This document shows positions 21,889 through 33,960 of a stretch of 64,000 bases of DNA, piece by piece (within the stretch, counting starts at the first letter, position 1; each line of letters begins with the position of its first letter). Under the pieces are notes generated by a model. That model ran no database searches. It saw only the letters and a program-made list of their open reading frames with translations, and had not been told where the DNA came from. A program made the position numbers and the translations under genes. The stretch comes from Aphelocoma coerulescens (taxonomy: Eukaryota > Chordata > Aves > Passeriformes > Corvidae), in contig NC_091014.1 in NCBI RefSeq assembly GCF_041296385.1, forward strand, positions 9,089,578-9,153,577. The letters run 5' to 3'.

Positions 21889-24420
21889 TCAGAGGCTGGA
21901 GAGCAGCGTCCAGAGGCGGAATCGCAGCTGACCATAAGCTTGCATCGCCTCCGCGTGGGCGGCCGGATCTCGGGCCAGGTGCTCAAAGAGGTTGAGCGGC
22001 TCGACCGTTCGCATTGCCGGCGGCAAGCTGATCTCCGCAGGAAGCCTCTTGTTGCCCAGGACAAAGTGCTCCAGGCGTTTCAACTGCAGGCAGCGGCGCA
22101 GGTATGCCATGATGTCCCACAGCCGCCGCTCAAATTCCCTCCTGCGCCACTTGGACAGCGGTACGGTGGTCAGCACGTGCATGACCACAGTCTTCCAGGT
22201 CGAGCTGGAAAAACCTGTGCCCCTCAGGATGTAGGTGAAGAGCTGCAGGCATTTCAGGTGCAAGCTCTCACACGGCACCTGCCTGGCCACGTGCTGGAAG
22301 AATTTTGCCTCTGCCACAGCGTACGTCTCAGGCCACGCTGTGCTTGCGATGGACTCGGCCTTGGCGGGCCGGCTGCTCACAGAGCTGCTGGAGCCGCCTT
22401 TCTGGGCCTCTGTGGGCTGGCTGACCACAAAGATGTCGGAGTCCCCGTGGCGCACCCCAAACAGCATCTCCACCATCAGGCTCTCCTTGCCTTTGCTCAG
22501 CCGGAATTGGCAGGACCGGCTGCAGGGCTGAAACACCAAGTGCCACGAGTACGACTGAGGCAAATGCAGCCACGAGCATCTCACCAGCTGGTAGAACCAG
22601 TGGGAGGTTTTCTCCACGTCCAGGTAGGAGCCAGTGCAGAGTGTCTCTAGGAGGCTGGGCTTCTGCTTCCGCCGCAGCTCCTTCTGCGAGTGGTGCAGGA
22701 AGCACAACAGCTTCTCGCCCAGCTGCTCCCTCTCGCACGTGCACACCAGCTCCACACGGACGCAGAAGGTCCTTGCTGCCATCTGCCCGGCACTGTTCAG
22801 CTCCAGGTGGAAGGCGTGTCCCGGCGGGGGATTCAGTGGGACCAGCATGCGGTACACCACATCCTGCTCACGGGGACTCCAACCCTCAAAGGCACTGCCC
22901 ACCCCGATGGCTTCTTGAGGCACCGGGTAGAAACTATTGCTCACGCTGTCAGTAAAGACACGCGTGAAGCTCTCCATCAGCTCCGCTGCCACTGAGCGAC
23001 CTCTCTCCACGTCCTCGACAGGACACTGTATGCGATCCACTAAAAGGATCCCTCGCTTATTCCCAACGTCCCGGGTGTCTTCTTCCTCTTCAGTTCCACC
23101 ACGGCTGCCTTTGTCCTTGCCATCACCGCGGCCTTCTTTTTCACTGGCAGCCACATTTCCACCTTCTTCTTCTTTTCCATCTTCATTCTTCTTGCCTTTC
23201 ACATTCGCATCCCTGTTTTCCTGATCCTTCCCATTCCGATCACTGGTTCTGTGTTCACTGGAATGCCTGTCTTCCTTCACCTTCACATTGTTGCTGTCTC
23301 CTTCACTTGCTTTATCAGCACCTTCTTCAGTTGAAGCAACATTGCCGTGCTCCTCTCCATTTCCATCTTCATTTTTTTCTCCCTTCATATCGGCAGCACT
23401 GCCTTTCTCATCTTTGTCTCCATCATTGCCTTCTTCGTTTCCAACGTCATTCTTTTCTTCCTCAGTTGCAGCAAAACCACAATGGTCTACTGCATTCCCA
23501 CCATCACTGCTGTCTTCCTGTCCTGTCCAATCACTGCTTCTTTGCTCACCGGCATCACTGCTTTCCTCCACCTTCAGATCCGCATTTTCTCCCTTTCCAT
23601 CTCCCTCGTATTGACCTTCTTTTACATCATCATTGTTGCCGGCCTTCGTATTTGCATCAATGGTTTTTTCTTCATTTCCATCTCCTCCTTCTTTCTTTTC
23701 AGCATCATGGTCTGGTTCCACCTGCACATCCTTGTTTTCTCCTTCATTTGCTTCAGCATGGCCTTCTTTATCTCGAGCAACATTGCCAGGTTCTTCTTCA
23801 TTTCCTTCAGCAGTGTTGCCTCCTGGCACATTCCCACCACTCCGTCCTTCATCTTTCTTTAAGTCACAGGCATCTTCATTCTTCACATTTTGGTCTTCCT
23901 TCACCTTCACATCTTCATTTCCTTCACTGGCATCATCTTCCTCTCCTTCATCTGCAGCCACAGGACTGCCTTCTCCTTCATTTTCATTACCGCTGTCATC
24001 TGCCTCCACGGTCATATTATGGTTTTCTCCATCTTCCTTTGAATCAATAGTGTCTTCTTGCTGTTCTTTTCCTCTCTCCTCTCCTAGGGTCTTGCAGGAG
24101 CTCTGGTCCTTGCCGCTGCTGTTGGCTTCGCGGCTCTTTCTCCTGCAGCTAAACCACAGGCCCAAGAGGAGCAGGAGTCCAGCAAGAGCCCAGAATGGCC
24201 ACTGCTGCAGGGCACCAAAGAGCAGGGCTCCCCAGCCCTCGTCCTGCTGCTCCGGGGGCCCTTGCTCCAGCTCCTGCAGCAGCCGAGCCATCTCGCGGTC
24301 GAGCAGCTCCTCCCGCTCCTGCATTCGCCGGTGCGTGGCCTCATCCAGCCCATCCCCAGCTGGCTGGGGGTACTGGATCAGGCTTTGCACGAGCACGAAG
24401 AGCAATGACAATAAAGCCAT
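21889..24420 (-). CDS. ITPRIPL1-like: ITPRIP-like 1 protein, type A (copy 3, 843 aa)
   Basis: An intact type A gene whose predicted protein is identical to copies 1 and 2. Domain order is as in copy 1: N-terminal hydrophobic segment, membrane helix, acidic linker, Mab-21-like domain with GSAFEGW and E-x-D. The start is set by the splice acceptor just upstream. Three perfectly matching proteins from three units suggest very recent amplification, strong homogenisation, or both. Confidence 0.88.
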   Translation of the reverse strand: MALLSLLFVLVQSLIQYPQPAGDGLDEATHRRMQEREELLDREMARLLQELEQGPPEQQDEGWGALLFGALQQWPFWALAGLLLLLGLWFSCRRKSREANSSGKDQSSCKTLGEERGKEQQEDTIDSKEDGENHNMTVEADDSGNENEGEGSPVAADEGEEDDASEGNEDVKVKEDQNVKNEDACDLKKDEGRSGGNVPGGNTAEGNEEEPGNVARDKEGHAEANEGENKDVQVEPDHDAEKKEGGDGNEEKTIDANTKAGNNDDVKEGQYEGDGKGENADLKVEESSDAGEQRSSDWTGQEDSSDGGNAVDHCGFAATEEEKNDVGNEEGNDGDKDEKGSAADMKGEKNEDGNGEEHGNVASTEEGADKASEGDSNNVKVKEDRHSSEHRTSDRNGKDQENRDANVKGKKNEDGKEEEGGNVAASEKEGRGDGKDKGSRGGTEEEEDTRDVGNKRGILLVDRIQCPVEDVERGRSVAAELMESFTRVFTDSVSNSFYPVPQEAIGVGSAFEGWSPREQDVVYRMLVPLNPPPGHAFHLELNSAGQMAARTFCVRVELVCTCEREQLGEKLLCFLHHSQKELRRKQKPSLLETLCTGSYLDVEKTSHWFYQLVRCSWLHLPQSYSWHLVFQPCSRSCQFRLSKGKESLMVEMLFGVRHGDSDIFVVSQPTEAQKGGSSSSVSSRPAKAESIASTAWPETYAVAEAKFFQHVARQVPCESLHLKCLQLFTYILRGTGFSSSTWKTVVMHVLTTVPLSKWRRREFERRLWDIMAYLRRCLQLKRLEHFVLGNKRLPAEISLPPAMRTVEPLNLFEHLARDPAAHAEAMQAYGQLRFRLWTLLSSL

Positions 24421-26707
24421 GGTCTGCAAGAGGACACACAGAAGGGGTTCAGTAGGGCCGGAATGGAGGCAGCCGGTGCGGGGCAGGAGCCACAGGGATG
24501 TGGCAGCAGGAAGGAGAGGGCCCCCGGCAGCTGGCAGGAGGCAAGGCCTGCACCGCTGCCCCAGCGAGCACCGAGCCGGAGCAAGGCGCTCCCGCCAGGG
24601 GCTGGGCCCTGCATGCAGGGACAGAACACACGCCCCGGCTGCCGGCGCTTCTGCCCCAGCCCTCCCCCAGCCCGGCCTCCCCACCACCTGTGTGCACTCA
24701 CCGCTTGCCCAGGCTCTACTGGCGGCAACGGCAACCAACGGGGCCTTTTCTAGCTGCCCCCATTGTGACACGGCCCCTGTGGTGTCACAGGCCCCAGAGC
24801 GCATCACAGGCCAGCCCCACCCGCCATCCCCAGCCCGGGAACTCATCATGGCCCTGGGCACCCAGAGCCTCAACAGACACAAAGTGCAGACCCATCAGTC
24901 GTGAACCTGGGAACCCCAGGGCTTCCCTGTACAAAGCAGGCACAAGCACCCTCCCACACAAACCCTTGTCAAATACAAATATGGGTGACAGGACCCCGAT
25001 ACGCTCTCTATATAGGTGCAGGCTTTTACTGATGATTGCAGGCAGATGTTCTTTACTATTAACAATAATATTTATTACTTTGGCCACAGCCTGTCATACA
25101 ATACAGGCTAATTTTTAGTTACAGGTTTAGTGAGAAAGCAAGAATTAGAAGCTGCTTGAATGATGCACAGGAAGTTTAAACGTCATCCAATGTTAAGGCC
25201 TACCCTTCTTTTACACCAGCACTGTCCTGCCTCACACATCTTTTGTGAGATAAACCCTTTTGGGAGGGTTTCTCTCCTGAATTTAGGAACACTTTCAAAG
25301 ATCTGTTTATTGTTTGACAAAAGATCACCTACATCCAACTGATGGTTTGCACAGTAGCACAAAAAACCATCCAAACTACTTCTTACGCTAGATGTGGCTG
25401 ATCAATAGCCTGGCTGAGAAATGGACAAGCCACTGTAACAAGAAATACAAGTTTGGAAAAGGAAAAAGAAAAGTCCTCAAAACACAGAACTCCTGAAGCT
25501 TAGCTCGCTCCACTCTAATGTGCTCTCCCTCAATGCCACATAAAGATGTGCTCCTCCTGACACTTGCAGCAACTGGCTTCTCTCTTGCCATTCCGAGAGG
25601 AACTCTATTTTGTATAGGGATGTAGATGTGTCTGCATTTAGACGCCATCCTCAGTACAAACCTCCTCCCTTGCTTTTTTCTGACTGGAGATCCTTGCTAC
25701 TGGATACGATGTTGCTGTTTATTGGGAAGAGTTTCTCTGATGCTGATCACAGCACAGCACAGCAGGAGCTCCCTTTTTGCTCTCTTGAGCTACTCAAATT
25801 CCTCTTGGGTGATCTCTGAAATACTCTTTATCAGCTGAGGGCTGACAAAACACAGAATATCTGATTAATCACCCTTCTCTTCTCCAGCCATGACACAAGA
25901 GCCGGGTGCACTCAGAAAACAGTTTTCTGAACCATCCTATATAATAACAATCAATTCCTTATAATTTCTGCCATCTAGATGAGGTCGCCATTGAACAGCT
26001 CCATGTCCCAAGTGGTACCCAGCAGGGAGGGAAGCAGAGGAAGACAGGATCACAGCAGCCACTGATCAGTCATTCACAGGCATCATCACAAAGAAAGACG
26101 AGAGAATCAGGAATTTCACAGGCTACTGTGTTTCAGCAGCGCATATCATCCTCCTCTTTTTAAATCTCTACTGATCACTACCTTCCAGTCCCTTCACAGT
26201 GCTCTCCTAATCCACAGGAGTAACTAAGATGCAGAATGTAAGGAAAAATTTCTTCTGACCTCCAGTCACCTGAGAATCAAGCAGGTAAGAGAAAATCTCC
26301 ACGCTACTCTAAGGAAGATGTTTTATCAACTCACCTGTAGCTAAAGCTATTCAGAAAGCCCACACTACCAGACCCAGAGTGGTAAAGAGCCTATTCATTT
26401 GCTGACCCTGGAGAAAAGGCAGCTTTAAACAAACTCTGCCACTCCCACTCTCTCTCCCTAGAACTTCAGGTTGAGACGCCTAGGACCAACTAAAGAAAAA
26501 AGCCATTTCATTCATGCCCTGCTCAAGCATTTCACACCCTCTTGTCCCTCCCAATCTACCAGCCAGTCAAACACAGAAAAAGCAAGAGACCCGTGGTAGG
26601 CTTCCAGTGGAAATACTGGCAAAATCTTCTTGGACTGCATTATTTGAAGGACCTGAGGTCAACTCACTGACCGTGAATGACTTTTACTGCTCCACTTAGC
26701 CTACCAG

Positions 26708-26742
26708 CTCAGCTCAGCTCAGCTCAGCTCAGCTCAGCTCAG
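26708..26742. repeat. (CTCAG)7 minisatellite, unit 3
   Basis: Seven CTCAG pentamers at the equivalent site. Confidence 0.95.
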
Positions 26743-28749
26743 CAGCCTCCCAGCTACCTTTAGCTGCATAAGCACATGACCTGCAATCAGAAAGGCGTGA
26801 ATCTTCCTTAGGAAGGAAACAGTCACGGGGAATGAAGAGTGGAGATTAGTCCACGCTCTGAGGAACAGGCAACAGCAACCAAACACTCTGGCAATAGCTT
26901 GTGTCTAGAAGCTCTCTACCTTCCAATCCACCTCAAGGCTTTGGGACTTGTGCTGACTTGCACAAAGGAACCCACTCCACCCTGCAGCAGTGGGCTCCTT
27001 CTTTCCAGCCTGGATGGAGGCATGTCCTGTATTTTGCAAGCATGTCCAGGTATTCAGAATGGAACATGCTGATCATGATTAGCACCTTAAGGCACGCAGC
27101 TCTTCCCTTCTCAAAGAATGCTTTGTGAAATGATAGGCAGTGCTATCCCCACCTTTCCAAACAAATTACCCTCCTTCTATTGCACTTGCCTTCAAAATAC
27201 TGCCACTTCTTCATTTCAGACTATGCTTCCCTCAGAAGGATGCACAAAAGGTTAGAGTAGTTGCAAGCACCCGCACCTGCAATTTTCAACTAACTGCGTC
27301 TTCAGAAAGGCTTCTGACAACAGGCCATTCTCTGGACATGAACACGGCAACGCTGAGGCAAGATAAATGACTTTGCTACATCTTACAGCCCAGATGTCTA
27401 TGGCCAGAGAAGACACCAGCAGGTTGTCCTGATACTTCTGCTCATCCTCTCTGGTAGCAGCTGTACAGAGAACAACACAGTTTTAAATTCTAACTCAGTT
27501 TGTGCTCCACTGATGAACGGAAACAGAAGTAAGGGAAAGGGACTTTTCTTCGGAGCAAATGTGAGTTTTCTGTGGATTTCAGTGTCCAGGATTTAAACCG
27601 CTAAGGGGTCTTCTTCAGTAAATCCAAAGGACAATTGGCTACAGAAACCTGTATCTGATACTACTGATAAGCGCTGACAGTTCTCTGGCTGTGACTCATT
27701 TCATTCAAACCTGCTTTCTCCGAATGCACATCTGACAGCAGGACTTGCTCCATTCAGCCTGCAGCAGTTCCACAGGAAAGATGTTGTGAAATTGGCCACA
27801 CATCTTCGCAACACTTCCACTTCAACGTTTTTCCCACTATGTTCAAATGTATTTCTCAGCTTCCTAAGGAGTGCAGTGTCCGTAACAAAGGAGGCGAGAG
27901 TTTCATGCAGAAATGGAGAGACCTTGAACCGCAGTGGCCGGAACAACTCTGGTGTAATACCAGTGCCAGATGGCATGGGCATGAAAAGCACACTCACATC
28001 AATACGAACAGGCTTAGGAGAGACACAGAGCCCGCAGGGTGAGGTATTCCCAAAGAAGGGGAATTGACAGTGCAAAGGAGAGTTAATACCAACCAGGTGC
28101 TCAGTTACTTTATCAGAGCTCCCCTGTTTTCAAGGCCTGAAAGAACAGCTCAGTGCCAGAAAGACATCCAGATCATTTGGCCATGCTTGCTCTTATGGAA
28201 CACTGTTTTCAATTTCCATCCTAGTGGGGTTGCATACTACTGACCAGTTAAAACCAGCACCTGAGCTACACAACAGTGTTTCAGTGGCAACACTGGACAG
28301 CTGTAGGTTCTGCCCTTCCCCTCTCCCAGCATGCTCCTCAGACACACAGCACACTTGCACATGCACCAAAACTCACAGCCACACCCACAGTTTGACCACC
28401 TGCAATAGTTTTGGCCCTGGCCAATCTAGCCCTGGGTGGATTGTGCAACAAGAAGCCATGGGGGCCGTGCTTCTCCCCGAATCCAAGCATCGCCCCAGAG
28501 GCCACACAAGCTGTGCGGTCAGGCCGTAAGGCTCAATGGCACACAGAGATCAAGTCCTACCCACTGAGAGCACACGTCCTTGTGGAAGGGACTGATGAGA
28601 GACTGGAGCTGGGGCAAGGGACAGGGCAGGTCTCTGCAGCTGGGGGCAGAGGAGAGGGGAACAGAGTGGGTGGGTGTGTTTGGGGAGAAGGGAGCAAGGA
28701 GGGTGTTCTCCTCCTTCCACAAGCTGGGCCAAAGGGGCTGTGGTGGGAG

Positions 28750-29221
28750 TGATGCCTTTTCCTGGTCTTAAAATCAAGAATCATACCCGGTTAGAAGGGG
28801 AAAAGGGATTTTACCTTGGTATTTATTTTAAGGATCCTTAGGTGCACACGTCCAGGTCATATGCATCGAGATGCGCCCCACCGAGTGTGTGTGTGTGTTT
28901 GTGTCCCCAACATTAGGTATAACATTATAGGTTTTACTAATTAGCATATCTATCCAAGATTCCCCAATGAGAGGCTCAAGTGAGCCCCCCTCCCCAAGGA
29001 TCCTTCCACTGGATGGTTCTATCTTGGTTTACAGAATGTGTTCTGGAGAGGACCTTGGGGTCTGGGGCACACCGATCCCTAACTACGAAGCTTCTAAAAT
29101 GTTGAGTCTCTTAGCTTGACAAACAAGTCCAAGAATGTAGGCAAAACCCACTAAGAATACAGAAGTTGTAAAAGGTATAATAGGGGTATAAAAGAAAAGG
29201 CAAAAAATCTTCATGGCATCA
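28750..29221 (-). mobile_element. Solo LTR, unit 4
   Basis: Equivalent to the LTR at 3412-3883, same termini and GGAG flanks. Confidence 0.9.
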
Positions 29222-30334
29222 GGAGCAGTGCCTGCCCAGCAGAGGAAGCAAAAGGCAGGGAGCTCAGCGAGCACAGTTCCCTCTCAGTGGAACAGCGAGT
29301 TCTGCTGTTGGCAGCGATCCTCCTCTGGGAGGTCCCTGCCTGCTCTCCTCACTCTTGCCTGCTTGTTCCTGGCCCCTCAGAGGACTTCCCTCTCTGACGT
29401 GGGCCACAGCAGCTTTCTTTCCCATGCTCTCAATGAGGAGGGGCAGGTTTTAAGCAGCACTGGGAGGATTAATTAATATTTGAGCTGTTTCAACCATCAT
29501 GACTTCTGGTTGCATTCATGAGACAAAATTAATAGCCTGGCTCTAGAGTGTTGCAGAAATGCAATACCAAGATGTGACTGCTGGACACAATCACCGCTTG
29601 AGTCACTTTGTCATTTTTTCAGGTAGCTGCAATGGATGGACATTCTCTAAGAACCATTGGGTTAAATACAAAGAAGGACACTTTTCAGGCAATTTGAGAA
29701 ACTTCTCTCCTTTTATTATTTCTTCAAACATACATATGTAGATATTACTGAAGGGCAGCTATACCAGAGTAGCTCAACTGCCTAAACTAAGGGTAACTGG
29801 GCAATAATCTCACACTAACAATCCTAAAGGACCTCTTGACGCGATGATGATGAAACTAGTTCCTATTAGGAAAACTTGGACTACCTATTCTCCTATGGTA
29901 AAGTGAGTTAAAACTATTATCTTCACTTCCACAGACTGAGATGAACTACATCTTTACAAAACCATTATAAAGTACATACAGGTCACTGAAAAAACTACAC
30001 TAATTTTCTAACAGGCTCGGTTTTGGTCTTCCAGGTGTGCCAGGCAACCTCTCAGCATCAGTGTCTTCCGTGAGGATGTGCAGGTGGAGCCAGTTTCTGC
30101 CTTACAGACTTTGGGCAATATTGCAACAGCACCGTCATGACTGGAAGGTGAAGGGCAAGGCAACGCAGAGATGTGTGTCTGCACGGTGAATCCATGTGCC
30201 GCAGCATCTTCCATCCACGGGAGCAGGAAAGCAGCTTCAGGATTGCCAGTGAAAAAAGCAAGAATGATGCCGTGCTCACGTGGCTGCCATCGGGTGTGAG
30301 CCCCCCCAGCACAGCTCTGTGCAGGGAATTCCTC

Positions 30335-32866
30335 TCAGTGGCTGGAGAGCAGCGTCCAGAGGCGGAATCGCAGCTGACCGTAAGCTTGCATCGCCTCCGC
30401 GTGGGCGGCCGGATCTCGGGCCAGGTGCTCAAAGAGGTTGAGCGGCTCGACCGTTCGCATTGCCGGCGGCAAGCTGATCTCCGCAGGAAGCCTCTTGTTG
30501 CCCAGGACAAAGTGCTCCAGGCGTTTCAACTGCAGGCAGCGGCGCAGGTATGCCATGATGTCCCACAGCCGCCGCTCAAATTCCCTCCTGCGCCACTTGG
30601 ACAGCGGTACGGTGGTCAGCACGTGCATGACCACAGTCTTCCAGGTCGAGCTGGAAAAACCTGTGCCCCTCAGGATGTAGGTGAAGAGCTGCAGGCATTT
30701 CAGGTGCAAGCTCTCACACGGCACCTGCCTGGCCACGTGCTGGAAGAATTTTGCCTCTGCCACAGCGTACGTCTCAGGCCACGCTGTGCTTGCGATGGAC
30801 TCGGCCTTGGCGGGCCGGCTGCTCACAGAGCTGCTGGAGCCGCCTTTCTGGGCCTCTGTGGGCTGGCTGACCACAAAGATGTCGGAGTCCCCGTGGCGCA
30901 CCCCAAACAGCATCTCCACCATCAGGCTCTCCTTGCCTTTGCTCAGCCGGAATTGGCAGGACCGGCTGCAGGGCTGAAACACCAAGTGCCACGAGTACGA
31001 CTGAGGCAAATGCAGCCACGAGCATCTCACCAGCTGGTAGAACCAGTGGGAGGTTTTCTCCACGTCCAGGTAGGAGCCAGTGCAGAGTGTCTCTAGGAGG
31101 CTGGGCTTCTGCTTCCGCCGCAGCTCCTTCTGCGAGTGGTGCAGGAAGCACAACAGCTTCTCGCCCAGCTGCTCCCTCTCGCACGTGCACACCAGCTCCA
31201 CACGGACGCAGAAGGTCCTTGCTGCCATCTGCCCGGCACTGTTCAGCTCCAGGTGGAAGGCGTGTCCCGGCGGGGGATTCAGTGGGACCAGCATGCGGTA
31301 CACCACATCCTGCTCACGGGGACTCCAACCCTCAAAGGCACTGCCCACCCCGATGGCTTCTTGAGGCACCGGGTAGAAACTATTGCTCACGCTGTCAGTA
31401 AAGACACGCGTGAAGCTCTCCATCAGCTCCGCTGCCACTGAGCGACCTCTCTCCACGTCCTCGACAGGACACTGTATGCGATCCACTAAAAGGATCCCTC
31501 GCTTATTCCCAACGTCCCGGGTGTCTTCTTCCTCTTCAGTTCCACCACGGCTGCCTTTGTCCTTGCCATCACCGCGGCCTTCTTTTTCACTGGCAGCCAC
31601 ATTTCCACCTTCTTCTTCTTTTCCATCTTCATTCTTCTTGCCTTTCACATTCGCATCCCTGTTTTCCTGATCCTTCCCATTCCGATCACTGGTTCTGTGT
31701 TCACTGGAATGCCTGTCTTCCTTCACCTTCACATTGTTGCTGTCTCCTTCACTTGCTTTATCAGCACCTTCTTCAGTTGAAGCAACATTGCCGTGCTCCT
31801 CTCCATTTCCATCTTCATTTTTTTCTCCCTTCATATCGGCAGCACTGCCTTTCTCATCTTTGTCTCCATCATTGCCTTCTTCGTTTCCAACGTCATTCTT
31901 TTCTTCCTCAGTTGCAGCAAAACCACAATGGTCTACTGCATTCCCACCATCACTGCTGTCTTCCTGTCCTGTCCAATCACTGCTTCTTTGCTCACCGGCA
32001 TCACTGCTTTCCTCCACCTTCAGATCCGCATTTTCTCCCTTTCCATCTCCCTCGTATTGACCTTCTTTTACATCATCATTGTTGCCGGCCTTCGTATTTG
32101 CATCAATGGTTTTTTCTTCATTTCCATCTCCTCCTTCTTTCTTTTCAGCATCATGGTCTGGTTCCACCTGCACATCCTTGTTTTCTCCTTCATTTGCTTC
32201 AGCATGGCCTTCTTTATCTCGAGCAACATTGCCAGGTTCTTCTTCATTTCCTTCAGCAGTGTTGCCTCCTGGCACATTCCCACCACTCCGTCCTTCATCT
32301 TTCTTTAAGTCACAGGCATCTTCATTCTTCACATTTTGGTCTTCCTTCACCTTCACATCTTCATTTCCTTCACTGGCATCATCTTCCTCTCCTTCATCTG
32401 CAGCCACAGGACTGCCTTCTCCTTCATTTTCATTACCGCTGTCATCTGCCTCCACGGTCATATTATGGTTTTCTCCATCTTCCTTTGAATCAATAGTGTC
32501 TTCTTGCTGTTCTTTTCCTCTCTCCTCTCCTAGGGTCTTGCAGGAGCTCTGGTCCTTGCCGCTGCTGTTGGCTTCGCGGCTCTTTCTCCTGCAGCTAAAC
32601 CACAGGCCCAAGAGGAGCAGGAGTCCAGCAAGAGCCCAGAATGGCCACTGCTGCAGGGCACCAAAGAGCAGGGCTCCCCAGCCCTCGTCCTGCTGCTCCG
32701 GGGGCCCTTGCTCCAGCTCCTGCAGCAGCCGAGCCATCTCGCGGTCGAGCAGCTCCTCCCGCTCCTGCATTCGCCGGTGCGTGGCCTCATCCAGCCCATC
32801 CCCAGCTGGCTGGGGGTACTGGATCAGGCTTTGCACGAGCACGAAGAGCAATGACAATAAAGCCAT
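30335..32866 (-). CDS. ITPRIPL1-like: ITPRIP-like 1 protein, type A (copy 4, 843 aa)
   Basis: An intact gene that differs from copies 1-3 only in its last residue: LLSSH instead of LLSSL. The H is shared with type B copies 5 and 6, as are other single-base variants just beyond the stop codon, so the 3' end of this copy seems to have been exchanged with a type B donor. The linker is fully type A. The first-exon splice donor keeps GTGAGT although the exon base two before it is changed. Confidence 0.88.
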   Translation of the reverse strand: MALLSLLFVLVQSLIQYPQPAGDGLDEATHRRMQEREELLDREMARLLQELEQGPPEQQDEGWGALLFGALQQWPFWALAGLLLLLGLWFSCRRKSREANSSGKDQSSCKTLGEERGKEQQEDTIDSKEDGENHNMTVEADDSGNENEGEGSPVAADEGEEDDASEGNEDVKVKEDQNVKNEDACDLKKDEGRSGGNVPGGNTAEGNEEEPGNVARDKEGHAEANEGENKDVQVEPDHDAEKKEGGDGNEEKTIDANTKAGNNDDVKEGQYEGDGKGENADLKVEESSDAGEQRSSDWTGQEDSSDGGNAVDHCGFAATEEEKNDVGNEEGNDGDKDEKGSAADMKGEKNEDGNGEEHGNVASTEEGADKASEGDSNNVKVKEDRHSSEHRTSDRNGKDQENRDANVKGKKNEDGKEEEGGNVAASEKEGRGDGKDKGSRGGTEEEEDTRDVGNKRGILLVDRIQCPVEDVERGRSVAAELMESFTRVFTDSVSNSFYPVPQEAIGVGSAFEGWSPREQDVVYRMLVPLNPPPGHAFHLELNSAGQMAARTFCVRVELVCTCEREQLGEKLLCFLHHSQKELRRKQKPSLLETLCTGSYLDVEKTSHWFYQLVRCSWLHLPQSYSWHLVFQPCSRSCQFRLSKGKESLMVEMLFGVRHGDSDIFVVSQPTEAQKGGSSSSVSSRPAKAESIASTAWPETYAVAEAKFFQHVARQVPCESLHLKCLQLFTYILRGTGFSSSTWKTVVMHVLTTVPLSKWRRREFERRLWDIMAYLRRCLQLKRLEHFVLGNKRLPAEISLPPAMRTVEPLNLFEHLARDPAAHAEAMQAYGQLRFRLWTLLSSH

Positions 32867-33420
32867 GGTCTGCAAGAGGACACACAGAAGGGGTTCAGTA
32901 GGGCCGGAATGGAGGCAGCCGGTGCGGGGCAGGAGCCACAGGGATGTGGCAGCAGGAAGGAGAGGGCCCCCGGCAGCTGGCAGGAGGCAAGGCCTGCACC
33001 GCTGCCCCAGCGAGCACCGAGCCGGAGCAAGGCGCTCCCGCCAGGGGCTGGGCCCTGCATGCAGGGACAGAACACACGCCCCGGCTGCCGGCGCTTCTGC
33101 CCCAGCCCTCCCCCAGCCCGGCCTCCCCACCACCTGTGTGCACTCACCACTTGCCCAGGCTCTACTGGGGGCAACGGCAACCAACGGGGCCTTTTCTAGC
33201 TGCCCCCATTGTGACACGGCCCCTGTGGTGTCACAGGCCCCAGAGCGCATCACAGGCCAGCCCCACCCGCCATCCCCAGCCCGGGAACTCATCATGGCCC
33301 TGGGCACCCAGAGCCTCAACAGACACAAAGTGCAGACCCATCAGTCGTGAACCTGGGAACCCCAGGGCTTCCCTGTACAAAGCAGGCACAAGCACCCTCC
33401 CACACAAACCCTTGTCAAAT

Positions 33421-33960
33421 ATAAATATGGGTGACATGATCCATGGATGCTCTTGGTATGCAGGTGTAGGCTTTTATTTTTTTATTCATGGTGGAACTTT
33501 TTACTACAAATATTTATATTTATTGCTGTGTTGGTACATCTCCCCTCCCCCCTCCTTTCCAGGCTGTAGTGTGATCTGAGGAACTCTTATTAAGCCTTGG
33601 CCTTGAAAACACCACCTGGGCTCAGCTCTTTCTTTTATTTGGCGATCTCAAGCACACTTGTTTGTGACATTTACTTTGGAGGCAGCACATCACATAGGCT
33701 AATATTTATTTACTGATTTAGTGAGAAATAAGGAAATTCATGCTGCTTATGTGATGCACAGGAAGTTGTAATGTCATCCAGTCTTATGGCCTACCCTTTG
33801 TTTACACCAGCACTGTCCCACCTCACACATCTTTTGTGAAGACAAGGATGTCAGGGTTTCTCTCCTGAATTAGGAACACTTTCAAAGATCTGTTTATTGT
33901 CTGACAAACGATCACACACAACCAACTTAGGCTTTGCAAAGCAGGATAAAAATACTCAGG
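33421..33960. other. Type B upstream segment, unit 4
   Basis: This non-coding block, upstream of the minus-strand gene, replaces the sequence found at 8087-8485 in unit 1. It is alignable in places but diverged, contains extra sequence (including CCCCTCCCCCCTCC near 33543) and is nearly identical to 41832-42371 in unit 5. Its edges are abrupt, as expected for an exchange tract. Confidence 0.75.

Larger units (their letters stand above)
20261..28706. repeat. Tandem unit 3 (8446 bp)
   Basis: Same length as units 1 and 2. It shares the C of unit 2 in the first-exon region (24723) and has A instead of G at 21123 in the 3' flank, a variant otherwise seen only in unit 4. The right part (about 24790-28706) is non-coding apart from the possible relic frame. 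Confidence 0.95.
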
